A stretch of 64,000 nt of DNA, taken from contig DF241152.1 in NCBI GenBank assembly GCA_000507305.1, positions 1-64,000 of the forward strand. Direction: 5' to 3'. Source of the DNA: Breviolum minutum Mf 1.05b.01. Its lineage: Eukaryota; Sar; Dinophyceae; Suessiales; Symbiodiniaceae. Numbering within the stretch: position 1 is the stretch's first letter; the number at the start of each line of letters is the position of its first letter. The notes beneath the pieces were generated by a model, which saw nothing but the letters and a program-made list of their open reading frames with translations, had not been told where the DNA came from and ran no database searches. Below, piece by piece: positions 55,956 to 64,000 of this stretch. A program made the position numbers and the translations under genes.

Positions 55956-58900
55956 CTACACCGCTTCCAAATCCGAGTTACGAAACACACGTCTGAAGCC
56001 TGCAGGAATCAAAGCTTCATCCTGCACCAATCCACCAGCTTGTTCTCTTCCAGGGGCACAAAGCAACTCCAGCCTACGATCAACATCAATCAATGCAGGA
56101 CCAGCACTACAAGAAAGTCACACTGAACATCAGAGAATCGAAACCATTCGTAATACACGTCTGTTGTCTGCCTCGCTACTGCAGTGCACACATAGCGAAG
56201 ATCTTCGTGCATCATGTCCTTGGGAAAGGCAAAGCTGTCCATACTGGCAACCCTTCAGAGTAGCAGAGCTTAAAACATAGATTGCACGCGTTTGACTTGT
56301 TGAGCATATACCAAGAAAAAGGAACACATATAGATCATGATTTCTTGATTAAATACCCAGGATGTTGATGGATTTTGTTTGTTTTGATTTAATTTGCATG
56401 TGTTGAGATGTGGTGGGGATTGGCAATTCACGGCAGTTCATACAGAGTCCCCTGGGCAAATTGCGCTGGCAATTCTAGAGTAGGAAGCTGTAGCTAGTAG
56501 GTATTCGTCTGATTCCCCAAACCATGAATATCCATTTGCGAAGAAGAAAGTCTCGCATAATCATAATCTTACAATTCTTACATACGAGTACGTATGGAGC
56601 ATGATGTAACCCCTGCAGTCTTACAGCATGATGTAACAGAACTCGTGGCCAAGACTCAACGAAAGTGCGATTCGGAGGATCATCAAAGTAGGCTTCGTTC
56701 TCCACCCAAATCAAAGGTTTGTTCTGCAAGATCGTGTTCTTAGCACCAAGGACCACCTGCAAGCAGCACTTGGATGACACTCAGTAGATCAATGTTTGTC
56801 CATCATTTGTTGAACATATTTTTGCAGAGTTCCGCACAAAGTGTTGCGGTCAGCTCATGCTTGCATGCAAGTGATGCTCACGAGTCACACCTAGCACAGC
56901 TTACCTTTTCCTGCCATTTTAAAAACTTAATATAATAGCCCTTATATGCCCTTATAAAATGGGTGGGGGCAAAATGCCAAGGGGGTCACCACGTATAATG
57001 ACATGGTGGGCAACTGCACATCAAATTCATATATCATCAATTCATCATGGGTTGATACAGGGATGTTGGAGGCTGTAGGGTCCTGGGATTGTGAAAGGAC
57101 ATGAAAGGATATGACATGCCATGATTTGATCTGGTTTTGATATGATGGGACATGTTATGGTGCCTTGACATGATTCAGAAATGTTCAGAATAAATCAAGA
57201 ATCAGCACAAATTGGTTTGCTGAACAATGCGCAATATATAATGCTGGAGATACATGGTCTAAGTAAGCCATACATAGCCATACTATGTCTAGCTTGAAGA
57301 TGCCTAAAGTCCCACGAGGCATCTAGAGGGAAAAACCTATGAGCGCTGCGCCTCCAAAACTAATTCTCCATTGCAGTCTTGGCTCTGCGTGTAAAATGGC
57401 TGCTTGGTGCAGAAACACCAGACAAATACATGGTTGTTGAAGAGGAAAACCCATTTCACAAAGTTTTGGCTGTGAAGCTTTGGCTGCTCGGAAAGTACAA
57501 TAAACATACATGAACAAATCAAAGATTGAAACAAAACATGCCAAACCATCTTGGAAACTAAAAATTAAAAGGATAAACAACTATATAGATACAATACAAA
57601 AAGGCATCAGGACTCCAAACTCTAAAAAAAATGCGAAGTGTGTGTGTGTGTGTGTGTTTTTTAACATGGCTAGTCCAATCAACATATTCCTTTCATGAAG
57701 TGCCGATTCACCCTCGGGGTGCTAGATTGAAAGTGCAAACCCACTGTCAACCCCCAACCGCAAAAGGACTCAGTATATAAATTGACAATATCTATAGGCA
57801 CTACAAAATGGGTGTAGGAACAGAAATTTATAAGGTAATGGGCTGAGCGTTTTGATCGTTTTGTAGAGGAATTCATATGGGGGATAGAACCACAAGATGA
57901 CAGATTCCACCATATTCCACCTGTAGCTCCATAAACTCCACATCAATCTTGATCAGTCGAACGCGAGGAAACGAGAAGTCATCCAAACGACGCACAGTCA
58001 GCGTTTCTTGCCGCTCCTCGTTGTTCAACTACCGGCTTCATTTCAAGGTGATTGATTGAGGCAGGGGATCCGCAACATCTATCTATGAATCTAGGTTAAG
58101 ACATGATCAAAGTGTCACATGGAAATGTTACGATGGTCTGATGGTGAGCATATTCACTTCGTCAAATCACATTCACTATGCTCAGCACATTCCACAGTGC
58201 TTCACGTTTGGATCAGGTATCTCCTCATAGCGCAAATTGGCTTCAGACACTGCAGCATCAGGTCCAATTTGATCCAGAACTCGAATGGCCGAGGGGAAAT
58301 TGAAGTGAGTGAGATCTGGCACCTCGGCCGACAAATCTAGCAACAAATCCCGCGAAATCTAAGAACATCTCAGCAAAGGTCATACTGCCAAGCACCTTCT
58401 ATGCGTGATTCCCGTTTTAAAATGTTTTCCCGTGATTTTCCCCATGGCTTTCCAAAGTTTATACAAAATCGATCTAAGTGCATCCAGTGCACATATGCCA
58501 AGACCTTCTCCTCCCTGGTTCCGAGAGCCACGTTGTAGGTGTACACATTTGAAAGGCCATTCAGAGCAACCTCAGAGCCATAAAGGTTGATGAATGAGGC
58601 GATGTCAGGCCTCCTTTTCTGTGCTCACTTCTGGAAATATACACACTTCCTCAGTTTTGTGAAATGATGCCAAGACACATTGGCATTCAAGTGCTGGAAA
58701 ACCTGAAATCAACAACTCAAGCTTCAAGGTCAGTGGAAGCCTACGCAGTTTCTTCGCAAATGCCACAAATGATATTATAATGACTCTGTCTGTGTGCGTA
58801 CACCCAATGCCTGGCATCAGCCATGAGCAATTAATCAACATCCCATGTCCCGTCTCAAATTGCTTTTAGAATTCTAGTATCTTTTGGAAGCCTTTATGCT

Positions 58901-59284
58901 GGCATTTGCTGTCCAAATGTTTCTGCTGTGCAAACCCCCCAAAAACATGCAAAAACCATAAGCTGAATTTTGAATAGGGTGATTTTTTGACATGGGCTCA
59001 TGTCAAAGTGTCCAGTATGATCTCAACCACGTATCACCTCCTGCCTTGCGAAACGGTTCGAAGGCATGAACTTCACCATCAGGTCCCACACGTTCTGCCA
59101 AGGGTACTGTAAAGCCACCCACATTGGCACCTACATCAATGACGACATCACCGCTCCGACACAAGGTCTGGAGGGCATAAGATTGACCCAGGTCAAAAGT
59201 ACCCAGCTGCCGTACAGCATTGCCCACGTTGACATCAAAGGCAGGAGCCACAAAATAGTGCGGCATTTCGGCTAAATTCACATC
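55956..59284 (-). CDS. FkbM-family S-adenosylmethionine-dependent methyltransferase
   Basis: Transfers methyl groups, usually to sugar or alcohol oxygens. Exons 59045-59284, 58679-58702, 58505-58570, 58224-58322, 57921-58016, 56656-56756, 56172-56243 and 55956 (TAG)-56106 sum to 849 nt, exactly 283 codons. Motif I is SGDVVIDVGANVGGFT, followed by EVHAFEPFRKVFQHLNANV, VALNGLSNVYTYNVALGTRE, ERQETLTVRRLDDFSFPRVR, LIKIDVEFMELQVVLGAKNT and NKPLIWVENEAYFDD, the standard FkbM order. One exon is only 24 nt. Donors: GC, GT, GT, GA, GT, GT, GC. The last exon could alternatively splice on after 55962 (GT). The frame continues upstream in phase into 59478-59609, so the true N-terminus may lie there; an in-frame ATG at 59312-59314 is the other option. 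Confidence 0.88.
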
Positions 59285-59477
59285 CTGACAAGCAACAATC
59301 AATGCAATCTTCATCTTTGTGCCCCTATGAATGGGAAGGCTGCAGAAAATACTACCAAGGAATAAACAAGGTCAAAGGGTGTGACAAGTCAAACTTCAAG
59401 CTCACATCTTGACGTTTGCTACTTGTCACCACTCAATACCATCGCTTCAACAGCTCAACCTTGAATATGCGCTTGAC

Positions 59478-60557
59478 CTTGAACTGAGATTCTGACTCCC
59501 ACGCAACACAATTCATAAGTGAAGTAGTCATCCCAGCAATCCCGCCGCCCTGTTGGCCCATATTTGGTGTTGCAACAGTCGCTCGGCTCAAGAGAATTGC
59601 GGCGCACACCTGAATTGTCAAAAACCCTGATGCCTTACAAAGGTGGTCTATGTATCTAATTGATATGCCAAAAACTGCAAAAAAAAACATTTAAAAACGA
59701 AAATGAACTCAGTTTGCCACCAATTTGGTCCAACCAGCACAGTTTGGCTCCGCTGGTTGACACTGGTGGCCATGTATGATGCGCTGTGACCAAGGTTGGA
59801 TAGTGAATGCCGCCCACAAAAACTTCCTTCTCCCGAGGCCGCCAACGTGTACGCAAGCGGTAGAGACACTCAATGTAGGCCTCACTTTGGTGCACAGAAC
59901 GGGTTCCACACAAAGATGCGTTTGCAATTTGGGGCATTCCTCACAGAACTGCGTTGTAGCAACTTGGTGGAGGGATCACCTGGTAGTGACTAAGATACAG
60001 ACCATCTTGTTCTTCTCGTTCAGCCATTTACTCCTAGGCTGGCGCTCACGAAATACCAAGGTTGGGTTGTGCAGTATTGACAATGGATGAAAACCTTGTG
60101 AAAACATTGGTTTTGTCATGATCAGTGAATCAGTCGGCATCTCCTGAGACCCAAGTCCTTGACATGTGCCAAGCCGCTGAAAATTCTCTGCTGCAAAGTC
60201 CGTTTCGCGGAAGCGGCGGCCGCAATTCTCTCTGCCCTCGCGTTCTGCTGGACCTTCTGGAAGCCAATCTTCGCGAGCAGCCACAAGCCTCACGATCTGG
60301 TGACTACGTTGGTTTTTTGTTCCGACATTGTTGACAGTGTTTCGAGCAAGCAGTTGGATGATGTTGGGAGTTGCGTGTTACTTGCTGATGATCTTCCAAG
60401 CATTGATTTTGGACAGCCCAATTATTATTATATCCTATAGTGTTTGGGGGGAGCAACAAAACTGTGTACCTATCATTGTGGTACCCATAGAAGTCCACGT
60501 CTTGCATCAAATGAAAGGCCAACAGCCACTCAAACCAGTGCGACAGAATCCCATCAT
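59478..60557 (-). CDS. Glycosyltransferase family 92-like exons, possibly the N-terminal part of the FkbM gene
   Basis: Exon 60470-60557 reads GILSHWFEWLLAFHLMQDVD then FYGYHND, resembling the EW..fH...GvD.f..Y motif of GT92 (DUF23). It joins in phase (GATAG| + G) to 60144-60288 (LVAAREDWLPEGPAEREG, RFRETDFAAENFQ). About 59791-59935 reads CGTRSVHQSEAYIECLYRLR then REKEVFVGGIHYPTL, ending at GT, and joins in phase to 59478-59609 (VCAAILLSRATVATPNMGQQ, LMNCVAWESESQFK), which in turn fits the FkbM exon. The join between 60144 and about 59935 is not settled. If all are one gene, a glycan-modifying fusion would result. The DxD-type metal site was not identified. Confidence 0.45.
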
Positions 60558-60785
60558 CTCAGATAAGTTTTGTAAATCAAACATGCCTCCACTTGCAACT
60601 GGTTGATCATTCCTTTTTGGCCCCCCAACTGATGCCCAAAGAAAAATCACAACCAGGAAGGATCCACAAAACGACACTTTTCTTGAAGAAGAAATATATT
60701 ATATATATAAATTGCAACAGGCAACTGGAATTCAAACCCGTCCAATTGAAGGCAAGTTATTTTTCAAGGGGGTCATGTATCGGCT

Positions 60786-60920
60786 ATGCCAAGAAAAACT
60801 TCCGAATGGTCAGTGGCTTCCGTGCAGTCAAAGCACCAGTGGTATAGCAAAATGCCCAGCCAGCGGCAGCTGTACGACATGGCAAAGGTGCGGCATGAGA
60901 CAACTGGCGATTTGAAAATT
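60786..60920 (+). CDS. Possible plus-strand exon
   Basis: Reads MPRKTSEWSVASVQSKHQW then MPSQRQLYDMAKVRHETTGD. Protein-like, but a second plus frame is also open and no family is recognised. Confidence 0.3.
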
Positions 60921-61049
60921 ACATCTCAGTTTTCACCTAACCTGAGTGCACCCCCTTACATTTTGAGGTCAAGTTCCTGTAGACCCGTCATTGCCAAGGT
61001 GCCAACTGATTGCCTGCATATAAGTAGGATCGACCCAAAGTAAGGCGAT

Positions 61050-61960
61050 GCCAATACTGCAAACTGTCAAATCATGTTGCTTGTGCCTTGCTCACGTCAC
61101 TACGGTTTTGCTCTCATTGTTTCTGAAGCGCTACTAAATTCATTGTTGAGTGATCGTGGTTGATATCGCTTAATGTTCAATCTGGGAACTCGCTGGAGTC
61201 TGATCATGTTTCCCGCGCCACGAATTGAAGAGAAAAAACATCGAATAAGCGCAAAACACGGCATCAACAAGGCAAACCAAACATCTCACACCGCATAAAG
61301 CTGGTCCTCCCTGCATCGCTCTTGAGAGGAGCCCCCATGGGCCCATGGCATTTGCACGCTGATAGACTCACAGAATGAATGGTTTGCTAGTCACGGTCAG
61401 AACATGTCGTTGATACCCTCCTGCCCCAGGAACGTTCAATCGCCCATTGGTAGTGGAGCTACTTTGTAAGGTTGACTCCCTGAGATGTGCCAGGAACTAG
61501 GCTTTAGATTGGGCCACATGGGTGGCATCAGTGCTTTGGGATATCACATATTATCACATCATATACCTGTTCCAAATCCAAAATGGAGGTCTGAAACCAC
61601 TCTGCTCTTTCAACATTGACTGGTAATGTGCATGGCAATGCTTTTTAGTGCTCCTGTTTTTGCAGCTTTTGAGAAAGTTAAACTTCAGCAGAGCCTAGAA
61701 ACCTTTTGCAAGTCTCACTAAAACACCAGAAAAAGAACAATTGTATACAGTATATAGTATATACAATGTTGAAATTTCGTCGATGTTGCAAGAATGACAG
61801 TGAGGAGGATTGCATGGAACTAGCATCAGAACATGCTTGCCCATAATGGCCTTGCCCGAAGATATAACAAAAGTGCACAAATGTAATTCAAAGAAATGGG
61901 TCAAACTGTTAAGCAATGCCTAGGTTTCTCTACTGACATGGAGGCATGGATATCTTATAT
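61050..61960. other. Stretch without a supported gene
   Basis: No exon on either strand can be defended here; probably intron or intergenic DNA. Confidence 0.4.
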
Positions 61961-61971
61961 AGTCTTAGATG

Positions 61972-62570
61972 TCATCCATGAGGATCAGTGTGCAGAAACC
62001 GGTTCCACATGACACCTGATGCGCACCATGCTTTCAAACACCATCCACTTTCGGCATCTGCAGCACAAGGAAATATATGCAAAACTGCCATGCCCCGTTT
62101 GGGTTTCGTGGTGGCTTCATGTCTACCCACAGTTAGTTTCCACTCGATTAGCCCTGGGCTCCAGAACCTTGTTGTTCGCTCGAACTCACAAAGGCTCGGG
62201 ACACTTTGCCATGAAACCTGGGGACCGGTGAGGCGAAAACTGTTGAACTCACTGTTCAAATGGAAAGCATTGTGCAGTCAGAACTTTCACATCAAATTAA
62301 CCTATGTTTGCTGGGGCATCCTACAATGTGCCCTGTATTCGGACAACCTTTGCTGCAACAAATTGACAATATCCAAAAAAAGAAAACGAAAACGAACACA
62401 CCGATGGCATCCTCGGTCATGTTAAAAAAGGACACTCCACTGGCACTTGTTTCAGCGGGAGTTGAGTTAATGATGGGTTTTGCAGCTGTAGACTGTCAAG
62501 ATACGCACGGATTACACAGTTCCAGAGTTTTTCTGCCAAGAGGACAGAGTTGTCAAACATTATAGATTCA
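61972..62570 (-). CDS. Possible exons of an unrecognised gene
   Basis: About 62420-62560 reads VLLAEKLWNCVIRAYLDSLQ then LPLKQVPVECPF, a likely exon. 61972-62259 is open on minus (VSWQSVPSLCEFERTTRFWS, LIEWKLTVGRHEATTKPKRG) but also on plus. No family recognised. Confidence 0.35.
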
Positions 62571-62821
62571 AAAAATAAATTATATAATCGATTCAACATC
62601 AAACAGGTGATGCTAAACAATTCCCTCACTGACTGTTATCTTTCATTGGTATCAATCGGCAACATCCTGTGCACCTCTCATAGCTGTTGAAACTACAAAA
62701 CATTTTTTACTGTAGTCATCAATAGTCTAGAGATGCTTTAGAGTAAAGTCCATAAAAGATTTACCAACAATAGGATCTGGATCCAATCAAAAAAAACAAT
62801 CCCGTCACGTTGGTGCGACCG

Positions 62822-63006
62822 GCTTGTTCTCTTCAGTGTCAAGCCAACAGCTTTGGACAGCGCTCCAATTTTTCATCGCCTGCGACGCCTGTGCCCCTCC
62901 CGTCTTGGAGAATGATAGCGCCTCCGTGTTCGATCACGATCTCCTCGGCTCAAGGCACTTGGTCGAAAAAATCGTGAACCAACTTTTATGGGATCTCAGG
63001 CCATAA
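62822..63006 (-). CDS. Exon-like stretch open on both strands
   Basis: On minus, after AGCCGAG, it reads EIVIEHGGAIILQDGRGTGV then AGDEKLERCPKLLA and stops; on plus it reads SSQQLWTALQFFIACDACAP and HLVEKIVNQLLWDLRP. Minus is preferred because of the neighbouring genes, but the choice is not secure. Confidence 0.4.
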
Positions 63007-63192
63007 TACGAAGAGCAAGTGAACATATATTAGTGAAGTATTGGGATTTGAACATGATTGGAACATCCACCAACAGTGCTGTACAAAACTCTATAAAATT
63101 CAAGAGTTTGGAACCCACGCCAGCCCGTGATCATGTCGCACTGGAAGGATTTAATGAACAAACAAAATTCAACAAAACAGTGCCATGACATC

Positions 63193-63275
63193 AGGGGTTT
63201 CTCCACGGACCCCCAATGTTGGGACCCCCTTTCCCATGGGGGTCCGACTCTTGGAGGTCCCTGAAGAAAACCCTG
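63193..63275. repeat. Compound inverted repeat (hairpin)
   Basis: GGACCCCC (63222-63229) pairs with GGGGGTCC (63238-63245); CCCAATGTTGGG at 63212-63223 is itself self-complementary; the outer parts AGGGGTTTCTCCACGGACC and GGTCCCTGAAGAAAACCCT pair imperfectly. Possibly a small mobile element remnant or an intron hairpin. Confidence 0.65.
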
Positions 63276-63279
63276 GGTT

Positions 63280-64000
63280 ACTGGCAAATGAGGCCACCAA
63301 AAACCTGGTATAGTCAAGACAATGAACCCTGAATAAAAGCATGTTCTACCTACCATCCATATTATGTACCATGAATCGTTCATCTTCACTGGCGCAAAAT
63401 GTGATAAGTTTTAACTCCAAGCATGTGCAAAACTTTTAAACAATACTGCAATGCTTGAGAATTGAGATATAACCGTACTGAATTTGACTGGCTTGAAAAC
63501 CTGATGAACTCAAAACATGAATCTCTAGTCTCTATAGTGCAGTATTCCATGCCTCAATACATGATGGACGCTGCACTACACCTATGGCCACCTCAAAACA
63601 CAGAACCAGCACGAGATAGGACTAGGCTTAGTGGCTTAGTGGAACCATTAAACATAGATAACATAGAAGGGAGCAGAAGCTAAGCAAAACATCTAGACTG
63701 GCTCACTCGTATCATATTGCCAAGCCCCTGGGCCACCTCCATGTCGTGAAAAACTAATCCAAGGGATGTAAAGAGTCTATTGGTACCATGTTTTAACCTT
63801 TCTGAATTCCTACACCTCCCAACCTACCCAAGTAGCTGTACTTTACTCGAACTACTTGTATCGAGTAATCGAACTTCATGTACTCATCGGTAGATGTATC
63901 CATGAAGCTTGTTCTCTCCAGGGTCAAAGAGTGCAATGGAAAATTGGCTGGTGACATGGGCGTGGCTGTTCGGACAAGTTGCGACTGTCATAGCGACGGC
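63280..64000. other. End of window, no supported gene
   Basis: Short open frames only; none has protein-like composition or a recognisable motif. Confidence 0.35.

Noticed and set aside
55852..56280. Plus-strand frame of 142 codons
   Set aside because: It is antisense to the last two exons of the FkbM gene, which join in phase and complete an exact codon count.

Overview
Eukaryotic nuclear DNA, almost certainly from a dinoflagellate and most plausibly from the family Symbiodiniaceae. The base for this is direct: genes are cut into many short exons (24 to 400 nt), introns end in AG but begin with GT, GC or GA, exon junctions cluster on AG|G, and nearly every recognisable gene lies on the minus strand, which is the unidirectional gene order described for Symbiodinium-like genomes. 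No prokaryotic operons, CRISPR arrays, tRNA or rRNA genes were seen. All models below were spliced by eye, using reading frame, phase and protein family motifs; no transcript data were available, so boundaries marked approximate may move.

Layout (all minus strand unless stated). 0.2-1.6 kb: 3' part of an unrecognised gene. 1.8-5.1 kb: a cupin/JmjC oxygenase of the NO66/MINA ribosomal oxygenase type. 5.6-10.3 kb: phosphatidylinositol phosphate kinase exons followed by C2 and WWE domain exons, either two adjacent genes or one fused gene, with a very long CA microsatellite between them. 10.7-14.1 kb: a 5'-truncated LINE retrotransposon with an open endonuclease-reverse transcriptase frame and a 17-bp target site duplication. 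14.2-20.8 kb: exons of unrecognised genes. 21.1-25.0 kb: a complete 16-exon voltage-gated cation channel with a paired EF-hand tail. 25.7-29.4 kb: exons of unrecognised genes and one plus-strand exon. 30.1-32.2 kb: an RBR-type E3 ubiquitin ligase. 33-48 kb: many exons of unrecognised genes, including an acidic tandem-repeat exon near 46 kb. 48.2-51.7 kb: a long coiled-coil protein. 52.1-53.8 kb: a CxxC thioredoxin-fold-like protein. 54.0-55.5 kb: a medium-chain dehydrogenase/reductase and neighbouring exons. 55.9-60.6 kb: an FkbM methyltransferase preceded by glycosyltransferase-92-like exons. 60.7-64 kb: sparse exons.

The genes do not form one pathway. Phosphoinositide kinase, C2 domain, cation channel with EF hands and other calcium-linked domains are common signalling parts in dinoflagellates, but nothing here shows that these neighbours act together. 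The strongest results are the fully in-phase channel gene in which 9 of 15 introns start with GC or GA, the short direct repeats across many splice junctions, the possible PIPK-C2-WWE fusion, and the precisely delimited LINE insertion.
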